Source: Salibacter sp031581065 (lineage in GTDB: Bacteria > Bacteroidota > Bacteroidia > Flavobacteriales_G > Salibacteraceae). Taken from it: DNA of 64,000 nt. Where the stretch lies: assembly GCF_031581065.1 (NCBI RefSeq), contig NZ_JAVLBN010000007.1:1-64000 (forward strand). Direction: 5' to 3'. A model generated the notes under the pieces. The model was not told where the DNA came from and searched no databases. It saw only the letters and a program-made list of their open reading frames with translations. Within the stretch, counting starts at the first letter, position 1, and each line of letters starts with the position of its first letter. Shown here piece after piece: positions 46,069 through 54,658 of this stretch. A program made the translations under genes and the position numbers.

Positions 46069-46674
46069 TTATTTGTTGTCGTTGTAGCGCTTATTAACTT
46101 CTTCCCAGTTAATCACATTGAAGAATGCGTTAATGTAATCTGGACGCTTGTTTTGATACTTCAGATAGTAAGCATGTTCCCAAACATCAAGACCTAAAAT
46201 TGGTTCCCCGTCACAGCCAGAGTTTGGCATAAGTGGATTGTCCTGATTTGGTGTAGAGCAAACTTCTAATTTTCCTCCTTTGTGAACACATAACCATGCC
46301 CAACCTGATCCGAAACGTGTGGCAGCAGCGTTAGAAAATTCTTCTTTGAATTTGTCGTAAGAACCAAATTGTTCATTGATTGCATTAGCAATGTCACCTG
46401 ATGGTTCTCCACCACCATTTGGAGACATCACTTCCCAAAACAATTTGTGATTCCAAAAACCACCACCGTTGTTGCGAACTGCTGTGTTGTCTAAATGATT
46501 TGCTAATAAGTCTTCGATACTTTTATCTGCTAGATCAGTACCATCGATTGCTGAATTGAGTTTTTTCGTGTAACCAGCATGGTGCTTTGAATGGTGTATC
46601 TCCATTGTTTGAGCATCAATGTGTGGTTCTAATGCATTGTAATCGTAAGGTAAATTTGGAAGTTCAAATGCCAT
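46069..46674 (-). CDS. sodA: Superoxide dismutase, Mn-type
   Basis: Converts superoxide to oxygen and hydrogen peroxide; 201 residues, cytoplasmic. Metal ligands are H27 (HHSKHH), H76 (FWNHKLFW), D163 and H167 (DVWEHAYYLKY). The second-sphere Gln is in TPNQDNPLM near 144, with glycine at the NNGGGFW position, a combination typical of Mn enzymes rather than Fe enzymes, though cambialistic use is possible. It is monocistronic, with its own terminator and a candidate promoter upstream. Confidence 0.95.
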   Translation of the reverse strand: MAFELPNLPYDYNALEPHIDAQTMEIHHSKHHAGYTKKLNSAIDGTDLADKSIEDLLANHLDNTAVRNNGGGFWNHKLFWEVMSPNGGGEPSGDIANAINEQFGSYDKFKEEFSNAAATRFGSGWAWLCVHKGGKLEVCSTPNQDNPLMPNSGCDGEPILGLDVWEHAYYLKYQNKRPDYINAFFNVINWEEVNKRYNDNK

Positions 46675-46714
46675 AATATTTATATTTTATTGATGTTTAA
46701 TTATAAATTCTCTA

Positions 46715-46722
46715 CAAACTTA
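46715..46722 (-). promoter_or_regulatory. Candidate -7 box TAAGTTTG for sodA
   Basis: Read on the minus strand, TAAGTTTG matches TAnnTTTG about 40 nt before the sodA ATG. The rest of the 280-bp gap up to 46954 is AT-rich and shows no other recognisable element. The -33 element is unclear. Confidence 0.35.
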
Positions 46723-46954
46723 TATGTTCACAAGTTATTTTAAAAGTGTTTCTCATAAATAAAGGTTATAGTTTGATTAATAAAAACCATTCTAATTTTA
46801 AACCTGCTTTAAAGATAACTGATTCCAGCAACACTACTAAAAACAGCTAATGTTCTCCCGGGCTTATAATCATATTGAAAGTTTTTTGAAAATCTCTTAC
46901 TACAAATGAAAAAATACATAGTAGTTTTACAGCCTTTTCACAGATTTATAAGAA

Positions 46955-47707
46955 ATGGCATTACAGGAAGAATTCAAATCACAGGGCGATTTTCTATTCA
47001 AGAACAGAAGTTACATCCCTTTGATCGTGCTACTCGTTGCACTCATTCAAATTTATTTTCAGGCAAACAAAGGACTCGACTCTCACTGGCCTTTCAGTTA
47101 CAACGGATTAGAAATAACGGGAATTGTCATCGCATTCATCGGTTTTTTCATTCGTGTGGTTACGATTGGTCAGTCAGCTAAAAATACTTCAGGTAGAAAC
47201 ACATCTGAAGGTCAGGTTGCCGATCATCTCAACACTTCAGGCATTTACTCAACTGTTCGCCATCCGCTATACGTAGGAAACTTTTTCATGTGGCTTGGGC
47301 CGGCAATAATGACACAAAACCTTTGGTTTGTACTGGCATTCATTCTTTTCTACTGGGTTTACTACGAAAGAATCATGTATGCTGAGGAGCAATTCCTTAG
47401 AGGTAAATTCAAGGATGCTTACCTCAACTGGTCAAAACAAGTACCGGCATTTGTCCCAAAACTATCAGCTTACCGTTCAAGTGATCTCGACTTCACCTGG
47501 AAAAAGGTGATCAAAAAAGAGAAAAACGGTTTTGCAGCTATATTCATTGTTTTTGCAGTGTTCAGAGCCGTTCACGATTACGGAATCTACGGAAGAGCTA
47601 CTTTCGAAGCCTGGATTTACACAGCAGCTATTGTTGGTGTAATTATTTACCTCATCATCAAATATACGCGAAAATTCACACATTTATTTGATGAAGACGA
47701 CCGTTAG
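46955..47707 (+). CDS. ICMT/PEMT-like methyltransferase family membrane protein
   Basis: A 250-residue integral membrane protein with about five helices. The segment TSGIYSTVRHPLYVGNFFMWLG near 89-110 followed by YYERIMYAEEQFLRGKFKDAYLNW near 134-157 is the SAM-binding core of the isoprenylcysteine carboxyl methyltransferase/phospholipid methyltransferase (PEMT) group. Bacterial members methylate small or lipid substrates that are rarely known. An ORF beginning at 46906 in another frame is rejected. The start at 46955 lacks the usual signal-like start and fits a cytoplasmic N-terminus. Confidence 0.8.
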   Translation: MALQEEFKSQGDFLFKNRSYIPLIVLLVALIQIYFQANKGLDSHWPFSYNGLEITGIVIAFIGFFIRVVTIGQSAKNTSGRNTSEGQVADHLNTSGIYSTVRHPLYVGNFFMWLGPAIMTQNLWFVLAFILFYWVYYERIMYAEEQFLRGKFKDAYLNWSKQVPAFVPKLSAYRSSDLDFTWKKVIKKEKNGFAAIFIVFAVFRAVHDYGIYGRATFEAWIYTAAIVGVIIYLIIKYTRKFTHLFDEDDR

Positions 47708-47727
47708 TCCAGTTTACACAAAAGTTT

Positions 47728-47735
47728 TAAATTTG
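47728..47735 (+). promoter_or_regulatory. Candidate -7 box TAAATTTG, possible leaderless start
   Basis: TAnnTTTG ends only 5 nt before the GTG of the DUF6660-like gene. Transcription starting about 7 nt after the box would begin at or near the start codon, so the metal-efflux message could be leaderless. Confidence 0.35.
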
Positions 47736-47740
47736 TAACT

Positions 47741-48061
47741 GTGAAAGCAATTGCGGTTATATTGAGTGCTTATTTATTACTCGTTGCATTTATCCCGTGT
47801 TCTGACCATGCAATTGGTTTGCAGGATGATGAAAGTGTGGAAAACATGACTCCAATTGGCAATCACGATCATCATCTACCACATTCTGTAGATGACTGCT
47901 CTCCTTTTTGTTACTGCCATTGCTGCCTCATTGATGTCTCTGTTCCCGGTATGAAGACTTTTGAAGAGCCTGTATCCTACAGGACATCAAATAGTATATT
48001 ACGCACTCAAAACCTCAAATCAGGTTATTTAGATTCTCTTTTCCGGCCTCCCCAGGTTTAG
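47741..48061 (+). CDS. DUF6660-like Cys/His-rich exported small protein
   Basis: A 106-residue protein starting with GTG. A short hydrophobic signal (AVILSAYLLLVAFIPC) is followed by a His/Asp-rich stretch (GNHDHHLPHSVDD) and a cysteine cluster CSPFCYCHCC, a likely metal-binding site. Proteins of this sort (I believe DUF6660) are found directly before CzcA/CusA genes in Bacteroidota. Position, about 70 nt before the efflux pump, suggests a periplasmic metal sensor or chaperone; the specific metal is unknown, Cu, Ag or Zn being plausible. Confidence 0.7.
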   Translation: MKAIAVILSAYLLLVAFIPCSDHAIGLQDDESVENMTPIGNHDHHLPHSVDDCSPFCYCHCCLIDVSVPGMKTFEEPVSYRTSNSILRTQNLKSGYLDSLFRPPQV

Positions 48062-48132
48062 TTCCATTTGATTTGAAATGACTGGTGAATTGTCATTAGT
48101 CTCAATACATCATTGAACTAAACTTTAATTTT

Positions 48133-51100
48133 ATGATTAACAGAATTATATCCTTTTCAATAAGGAACAAGTTCATTGTTGGTCTTCTGGTAGCTGCTAT
48201 AGCCGGTCTTGGAATTTACTCCATGTCCACTGTAAAGCTTGGCTCAGTTCCAGATATCACCAACAACCAGGTGCAGGTAATTACTGTATCTGAAAACCTC
48301 TCAACAGAGGACATCGAGCAATTTGTCACTTATCCGGTTGAGCTCGCAATGGGAAACTTGCCCGGAGTTGTGGAAATACGATCTATTTCACGCTTTGGGT
48401 TATCAGTGGTGACAATTGTTTTTGAAGATGATATGGGAACTTACCTCCCACGTCAACTCGTGCAGGAAAAACTCAGCACGGTCAAGAAGGAAATTCCCGA
48501 GAAATTCGGCAGTCCTTTCATGGGACCAATTGCGACCGGACTGGGAGAAATATACCAGTACACAATTTCACAAAAAGAAGACGCTGACACGAGTTACACT
48601 CCTCAACAATTGCGAACAATTCAGGACTGGTTGATCAAACGCCAACTAACCTTAATTGAAGGTGTTGTAGATGTCAATTCTTTTGGCGGATTTCTAAAGC
48701 AATATGAAGTTGCTATCAATCCAGATAAACTCAACGCTCACAATGTCACAATCTCTCAGCTATTTTCCGCTTTAAAAGAGAACAACGTAAACACTGGAGG
48801 TTCTTACATCGCGAAAAATAAAATGGCAAACTTCATTCGTGGTGAAGGGCTTGCCAAATCGATTGAGGACATTGAAAAAATCGTTGTCCAAAACGAATCA
48901 GGAATTCCGGTAACCGTAGCTGATGTTTCAGATAGCGTGTATTTTGGAAACCAGGTTCGGTACGGAGCTTTTACGCGTGATGGTCACGAATCTGTTGGCG
49001 GTATTGTAATGATGCTCAAAGGCGCCAATCCAAATACGGCTATTGAAGCGGTTAAGAAGCGAATGAAGACTGTTGAAAAATCACTCCCTCCGGGTTTAAC
49101 TATCAAGCCATTCCTCGATCGCAGCGAGTTGATTGCGCGTACAACAAGCACTGTTAGTCAGAACCTTATTGAAGGGGCTCTGATCGTGATTTTTGCGCTC
49201 GTGTTGTTGCTGGGTAGTTTCCGTGGCGGACTCATCACAGCCACTACGATTCCTCTCTCCCTGCTTTTTGCCTTTATTCTCATGAAGCAATTTAACGTTT
49301 GGGCAAACCTGATGAGTTTGGGAGCTATCGACTTTGGGATTATCGTGGACGGTGCTGTGATCATTATTGAAGGTACGGTTTATGAAATCCAAAAACGACT
49401 GAAGAGTGGTAAATCCATCACACGCAAAGATGCTGATGAACTGGCTTATCAATCGGGAAGTACGATGATGGGATCAGCCTTTTTTGGTCAGCTTATCATC
49501 CTCATCGTGTTCACTCCTATCCTTTTCCTCACCGGTGTAGAAGGGAAAATGTTTAAACCGATGGCTTTCACCTTTGGTTTTGCCATGATAGGAGCTATAA
49601 TTCTGTGTCTCACTTACGTACCAATGATGAGCGCGCTCTTTATGAAACCGATGAAGAATCAAAACCACTGGTTTGCCAAATTTGAACGCAGACTCGAAAC
49701 CTTGAGTAACCACATAATTGGGTTTTTCCACAAAGCATACGAGCCGGTTATCAAATTAGCACTGAGATTCAAAGCAGCTATCATCATTTTAGCTGTCGCC
49801 ATTTTTGGAATTACAACTTTCACCTTCAGCCGCATGGGAGGTGAATTCATTCCACAGTTAGATGAAGGTGACCTGGCAATGCAGGTTTTGATCAGACCCG
49901 GAAGTACAGTCGATGAATCGGTCGACTTATCCATCAAGATTGAGAATATTCTGCTGGAAAACTTCCCAAACGAGATCAAAACTGCTGTTTCCAGAATTGG
50001 TGTTGCTGACATTCCAACTGATCCAATGCCGATGGACATTGCCGATATGGCGATTATATTGGAAAAAGATCACGACAAATGGACCGCTGCAGATTCAAAA
50101 GAAGAACTGATCGAAAAAATTCGCCATAAACTCAACGAAGAGCTGGCCGGATTCAAACTGGTTTTTAGTCAGCCCGTTGAGTTACGATTCAATGAATTGC
50201 TCACTGGTGTACGCGAGGATATCGCAATCAAGCTGTACGGTGAGGATCTAACCGTTTTATCAGATAAAGCAGAAGAAATTGGCCAACTCATTGCAGATAT
50301 TGAAGGTGTTGGTGACGTCAACACAGAACGCATTTCAGGATTGCCACAAATCACAGTTGATTTCAACAGAGATAAAATCGCTCAGTACGGACTCAACATT
50401 GCCCGACTCAATGAATATGTGAGTACTGCATTTGCTGGCGGAAAAGCAGGAGTCATCTTTGAAGGTGAAAAGCGTTTCAATCTTGTATTGAGACTCAGCA
50501 AGGATCAGCGAAGCAGTATTGAGGATGTTAGGCAACTGCTCATCGATTTGCCAAATGGTCAACAGGTTCCGATGGAAGAAGTAGCCAACATCGAGTACAA
50601 ACCCGGGCCTATGCAAATCTCGCGTGACAACACCTACAGGCGAACGTATGTTGGCATCAACACGCGCGGAAGTGATGTGGAAACTGTTGTCACCAATATC
50701 CATGAAAAACTCGATGCAGAGCTCGACTTACCTCCGGGTTATTACATCAACTATGGTGGTGAATTCGAAAACCTGGAACGCGCAAAAGGCAGACTCAGCA
50801 TTGTTGTGCCAATTGCTCTATTCCTTATTTTCATTCTCCTCTACTTTGCGTTGAAATCATTTAAGCAATCACTGATGATTTACATTGCCATTCCGCTCGC
50901 TGCTATTGGAGGAGTTTACGCGCTCTATTTGCGCGGAATGCCTTTTAGTATCTCAGCCGGAGTTGGCTTTATCGTACTGTTTGGTGTAGCGGTTTTGAAC
51001 GGGCTCGTTCTCATCAACCGGTTCAACGAGTTAAAAGAAGAAGGCGTGAATGACATCAGGGAACGTATCATGCTGGGAACGAAAGAGCGTATTCGCCCAA

Positions 51101-52503
51101 TTATGCTTACCGCCACAACTGATATCTTCGGCTTTTTGCCCATGGCATTTTCAACATCAGCCGGAGCTGAAGTTCAGCGACCACTGGCAACTGTTGTGAT
51201 TGGCGGAATGTTGACCGCTACGCTACTCACACTCGTTGTTATACCAGTCCTCTACTCCATTTTAGAAAAACGTAAAACAATGAATAAATCAACAAATGCA
51301 TTGACTGTTTTGGCTTTGCTGTTTATGAGTCAGTTCAGTTTTGGTCAGAACCAAACTGAGCTCCAGCCCATATCAGTACAACAGGCTGTAGACAAAGCTG
51401 TCAATAACTATCCGGCTTTGAAAGTTGCAGCTTTGGAAGTCGAGCAGCAGGAAAAGCTGAAAAAGACGGCTTATGATTTTGGGAACACACAACTGTACAG
51501 GCAACTTGAAGAAGCCGGAAATGGCATTGAAGGAGTTCGTACAAATTTCGCTATTCAGCAACAACAGATTGATGTTTTTGCGATTCCGGCTAAACTGAAA
51601 GTACAACGCAAGCAAATTGCCGCTGCACGCGCTAAACAGGATCTGACCGAAATACAGATCAAGCGCAATGTACAATCAGATTGGGCACGTGTTGTGGCAG
51701 CGAGAAAACAACTCACTGTTTTTTCACAACTCGATTCTGCATTTGCAAAGTTGATGAACGCTGCTGAAATTCAGCGGGAAACTGAAGAGATCTCTGAACT
51801 GCGTTTCCTGGCTACTCAAAACCGCAGACATCAAATCGCACTACAAAAAGAGCAATCCTATCGCGATTACACGATTGCGCTGCAAAAAATGAATAGCTGG
51901 TTCGTTGAGGATACGCTCTACACTGCTTCGATTGAAGACTTGAATGATGTTGCATCTCCAATTGTTGACGTGAATGATTCTGTCAACACACATAGCGAGC
52001 TCAATATCCTACAAAGACAAATCGAAGTAGCCGATGCTCAATTGGGTCAGGCAAAAAGTCAATTTCTTCCCAAATTACAGGGATTGTACGGTGTTCAGGA
52101 GATCAACGGACAGGATGGATTTCAAATCTATCAGTTTGGAGTGCAAATTCCGCTTTTCTTCTTTTCAGAGCTTGGAACAACGCAAAGTGCAGGATTGCAA
52201 AAGCAAATTGCACAGGAAAATTACAATGCTCAAAAGCTAAAATTCTACGCCAGGTACTCTCAAACGAAAGAGAACTATGTGAAATGGCTCAACTCGTGGA
52301 AGTACTACAAAACGAAAGCGCTTCCGCTTGCACAAAAACAGCGAAGAGGCGCGCTCATCGCTTTTGAGCAGGGCGCAATTGATTATGTAGCATTCCTTCA
52401 AAATATCAACGATGCCATTCAGCTCGAGATCAGTGCATGGAGTGCCTACGAGCAAATGCTGATCAATAAATTCTCACTCGAATATTACACAAACAATAAA
52501 TAA
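48133..52503 (+). CDS. CzcA/CusA heavy-metal RND pump fused to a TolC-like outer-membrane channel
   Basis: A 1456-residue protein. Residues 1 to about 1048 are a heavy-metal-efflux RND pump with twelve helices: it begins MINRIISFSIRNKFIVGLL, and the proton-relay helix is GAIDFGIIVDGAVIIIEG near 397-414. After VLYSILEKRKT a new signal-like segment starts at residue about 1050 (MNKSTNALTVLALLFMSQFSFGQ), followed by a TolC/OMF domain of about 380 residues with coiled-coil helices (QQEKLKKTAYDFGN, QIEVADAQLGQAKSQFLPKLQG). The inner and outer membrane components are thus one reading frame; cleavage or internal initiation at 51280 would separate them. Such fusions recur in Bacteroidota. Confidence 0.92.
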   Translation: MINRIISFSIRNKFIVGLLVAAIAGLGIYSMSTVKLGSVPDITNNQVQVITVSENLSTEDIEQFVTYPVELAMGNLPGVVEIRSISRFGLSVVTIVFEDDMGTYLPRQLVQEKLSTVKKEIPEKFGSPFMGPIATGLGEIYQYTISQKEDADTSYTPQQLRTIQDWLIKRQLTLIEGVVDVNSFGGFLKQYEVAINPDKLNAHNVTISQLFSALKENNVNTGGSYIAKNKMANFIRGEGLAKSIEDIEKIVVQNESGIPVTVADVSDSVYFGNQVRYGAFTRDGHESVGGIVMMLKGANPNTAIEAVKKRMKTVEKSLPPGLTIKPFLDRSELIARTTSTVSQNLIEGALIVIFALVLLLGSFRGGLITATTIPLSLLFAFILMKQFNVWANLMSLGAIDFGIIVDGAVIIIEGTVYEIQKRLKSGKSITRKDADELAYQSGSTMMGSAFFGQLIILIVFTPILFLTGVEGKMFKPMAFTFGFAMIGAIILCLTYVPMMSALFMKPMKNQNHWFAKFERRLETLSNHIIGFFHKAYEPVIKLALRFKAAIIILAVAIFGITTFTFSRMGGEFIPQLDEGDLAMQVLIRPGSTVDESVDLSIKIENILLENFPNEIKTAVSRIGVADIPTDPMPMDIADMAIILEKDHDKWTAADSKEELIEKIRHKLNEELAGFKLVFSQPVELRFNELLTGVREDIAIKLYGEDLTVLSDKAEEIGQLIADIEGVGDVNTERISGLPQITVDFNRDKIAQYGLNIARLNEYVSTAFAGGKAGVIFEGEKRFNLVLRLSKDQRSSIEDVRQLLIDLPNGQQVPMEEVANIEYKPGPMQISRDNTYRRTYVGINTRGSDVETVVTNIHEKLDAELDLPPGYYINYGGEFENLERAKGRLSIVVPIALFLIFILLYFALKSFKQSLMIYIAIPLAAIGGVYALYLRGMPFSISAGVGFIVLFGVAVLNGLVLINRFNELKEEGVNDIRERIMLGTKERIRPIMLTATTDIFGFLPMAFSTSAGAEVQRPLATVVIGGMLTATLLTLVVIPVLYSILEKRKTMNKSTNALTVLALLFMSQFSFGQNQTELQPISVQQAVDKAVNNYPALKVAALEVEQQEKLKKTAYDFGNTQLYRQLEEAGNGIEGVRTNFAIQQQQIDVFAIPAKLKVQRKQIAAARAKQDLTEIQIKRNVQSDWARVVAARKQLTVFSQLDSAFAKLMNAAEIQRETEEISELRFLATQNRRHQIALQKEQSYRDYTIALQKMNSWFVEDTLYTASIEDLNDVASPIVDVNDSVNTHSELNILQRQIEVADAQLGQAKSQFLPKLQGLYGVQEINGQDGFQIYQFGVQIPLFFFSELGTTQSAGLQKQIAQENYNAQKLKFYARYSQTKENYVKWLNSWKYYKTKALPLAQKQRRGALIAFEQGAIDYVAFLQNINDAIQLEISAWSAYEQMLINKFSLEYYTNNK

Positions 52504-52509
52504 GAAGTT

Positions 52510-53700
52510 ATGAAACCGACATATATATATTCATTATTCATCTCGCTAAGCTTGCTACTTGGTTCATGTGGCACGAGTAGCGATGGATCTAACAGTGAAC
52601 AAAACGCCAGGGAAAAACAAACTGATCAGGTTGATAATTTGATCTCACTAAATCAAAAGCAGGTTAAAAACCTTGACATCACTATTGACACGCTTCCGCA
52701 AAGGTTGATGGGAAAATCGATTCAGGTAAACGGAATGTTGCGCGTTCCACCTCAACACGAAGCTAAGATTACGTCAATCATTGGCGCTAATGTGCAGTCG
52801 ATCGCGGTGATCGAAGGCGACAAAGTTCAAGAAGGTGATTTGTTAGCAACACTCTCTCACCCTGATTTGATCAGTTTACAAACAGATTACATCAAATCTT
52901 ACAATCAGCTCGAATTTGCTCAGAAAGAATACGAACGTCAAAAGAAGCTCTACGAAGAGGAAGTTGGATCAGGAAAAGCTTTCCAGCAAATTAAATCTGA
53001 ATACTTTTCGCTCAAAGGTGAAGTAGCCGGATTTGAAGCTCAACTGAAACAGCTCGGTATATCGCCATCTGCAATTCAAAACGGAGATGTACGCAAAGAT
53101 GTACCGGTTGTGAGTCCGTTCGATGGATACGTTGAAAAGGTGAAAATTCAAATTGGCCAGTATGTGGCTCCGTCAGAACCGATGGTGATGATTTTAAACA
53201 ACGAACACGTTCATGCCGATTTCATGGTTTTTGAAAAGGACGCACACAAAGTAAAAATCGACCAACCGATTACCTTTTCACTCTCTTCAATGCCTGAAAG
53301 AAAATTTGAAGCACGTATTTATTCAGTTGGGAAAAAGTTTGAGCAAAACCCCAAAGCAATTCACGTTCACGCTGAGATTAAATCGCACAGTGACACGCTC
53401 ATACCCGGAATGTACATCAATGGAGCTGTTCACCTCTCAGATGAAAAAAGATACATTTTGCCGGAGGGTGCTTTTGTTGACGAAGAAGGAAAAACGCTTA
53501 TTTTCCAGGTTGTTGAACAGGGATCTGACCAAAACGACTGGCATTTTAAGGAGGTTGAAGTAAAACGCGGAATCCAGCAGGGAAAATGGGTTGAAGTGAA
53601 ACCGCTATCAGATTTCGATTTTCAGGCTAACTTTGTTCACCACAATGCATACTACCTGATTAGCGAAATGAAGAAAAACGAAAGTGGTCACAGTCATTAA
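52510..53700 (+). CDS. RND efflux periplasmic adaptor, CusB/CzcB-like lipoprotein
   Basis: Membrane fusion protein of 396 residues linking the pump to the outer-membrane channel. Lipobox LLLGSC anchors it. A barrel-sandwich/lipoyl half begins VQSIAVIEGDKVQEGDLLATLSHPDLISLQ near 97-126, a coiled-coil hairpin lies at about 128-180 (YNQLEFAQKEYERQKKLYEE), the second lipoyl half is VVSPFDGYVEKVKIQIGQYV near 199-218, and a beta-barrel follows (ADFMVFEKDAHKVK). It ends ESGHSH, a short metal-binding tail. The gene lies 6 nt after the pump and its stop overlaps the next start. Confidence 0.93.
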   Translation: MKPTYIYSLFISLSLLLGSCGTSSDGSNSEQNAREKQTDQVDNLISLNQKQVKNLDITIDTLPQRLMGKSIQVNGMLRVPPQHEAKITSIIGANVQSIAVIEGDKVQEGDLLATLSHPDLISLQTDYIKSYNQLEFAQKEYERQKKLYEEEVGSGKAFQQIKSEYFSLKGEVAGFEAQLKQLGISPSAIQNGDVRKDVPVVSPFDGYVEKVKIQIGQYVAPSEPMVMILNNEHVHADFMVFEKDAHKVKIDQPITFSLSSMPERKFEARIYSVGKKFEQNPKAIHVHAEIKSHSDTLIPGMYINGAVHLSDEKRYILPEGAFVDEEGKTLIFQVVEQGSDQNDWHFKEVEVKRGIQQGKWVEVKPLSDFDFQANFVHHNAYYLISEMKKNESGHSH

Positions 53701-54578
53701 TGGGACATCATCACCATCATCATAACGGTCAGAGCCTGAGGACAGCCTTCCTACTCAATTTATTCTTTACGATCATTGAGTTTGTGGGTGGTGCTTTCGT
53801 CAACAGTGTTGCAATACTGAGCGATGCTGTTCACGACCTCGGTGACAGCTTATCGTTAGGAATGGCGTGGTATCTCGATAAAAAATCAAAAAAGAAAGCC
53901 TCGAAGAACTTTACGTTTGGCTATTCGAGGCTTTCTTTACTGGGCGCTCTCATCAACTCGGTTGTACTTATTGCCGGATCCGGATTTGTGATCTACGAAG
54001 CTGTAAATCGCATTATGCAACCTGAAATGCCAAATGCTGAGGGCATGATCGCTTTTGCAATTCTGGGTGTTTTGGTAAACGGATATGCAGCCTGGAAAGT
54101 GAGTTCCGGTAAATCACTGAACGAAAAAGTTGTTTCCTGGCATTTGCTGGAAGATGTTCTCGGCTGGGTAGCTGTACTGGTTGTAGCGATTATTTTGAAA
54201 TTCAAATACATCCCGATTTTAGACCCTGCTCTATCACTACTCATCGCAGCTGTAATCTTGTGGGGAGTTGTAAAACGACTCAAAGAAACCATGACCATTT
54301 TCCTGCAAGGTTCACCGGATGATGTCAACCTTGAAGAAATCACTAACTCGATAAAAAGTGTTGAAAACGTGCAGTCTCTTCACCACACACACGTTTGGTC
54401 GCTCGATGGAGAACATCATGTTTTCACGACACACATAAAGCTGAAAAACATCAGCTCATTATCTGAAGTCCTGAGCGTCAAAAACGAAGTCAAATCGATC
54501 ATGAAGGAATACCCCTTCCAGCACTACACCATTGAAACGGAACTCGACAGCGAGACGTGCGGATTGGAAGTTGAGTAA
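53700..54578 (+). CDS. Cation diffusion facilitator (CzcD/ZnT-like)
   Basis: Inner-membrane divalent metal exporter of 292 residues with six helices. The metal site in helices 2 and 5 appears as LSDAVHDLGDSLSLG near 39-53 and LLEDVLGWVAVL near 147-158 (HxxxD-like pair). It begins naturally with MGHHHHHHNGQ, a run of six histidines probably used for Zn binding. The C-terminal domain has SLHHTHVWSLDGEHHVFTTH near 225-245, the dimer metal site. ATG overlaps the adaptor stop as TAATG, so it is part of the efflux operon and moves metal from cytoplasm to periplasm for the RND system. Confidence 0.94.
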   Translation: MGHHHHHHNGQSLRTAFLLNLFFTIIEFVGGAFVNSVAILSDAVHDLGDSLSLGMAWYLDKKSKKKASKNFTFGYSRLSLLGALINSVVLIAGSGFVIYEAVNRIMQPEMPNAEGMIAFAILGVLVNGYAAWKVSSGKSLNEKVVSWHLLEDVLGWVAVLVVAIILKFKYIPILDPALSLLIAAVILWGVVKRLKETMTIFLQGSPDDVNLEEITNSIKSVENVQSLHHTHVWSLDGEHHVFTTHIKLKNISSLSEVLSVKNEVKSIMKEYPFQHYTIETELDSETCGLEVE

Positions 54579-54619
54579 ATACATCTTTTCTAATTTTATT
54601 AACTCCGTAAATACATTAC

Positions 54620-54658
54620 GTTACTCGTGTTTACCTTCGTATTCGTAAATCGAGTAAC
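54620..54658. promoter_or_regulatory. Inverted repeat abutting the sbcD start
   Basis: GTTACTCG and CGAGTAAC are a perfect 8-bp inverted repeat 23 nt apart; the right arm ends on the base before the sbcD ATG. It could be an operator for the DNA-repair operon or a hairpin masking the start codon. No regulator is identified. Confidence 0.5.

Noticed and set aside
46906..47181. ORF ahead of the ICMT-like gene
   Set aside because: Overlaps the real gene in another frame and has no family features; it ends in shadow sequence.
53700..53724. His6 run as evidence of vector contamination
   Set aside because: The flanking sequence is continuous with the operon, the start overlaps the previous stop, and the rest of the gene is a normal CDF protein.
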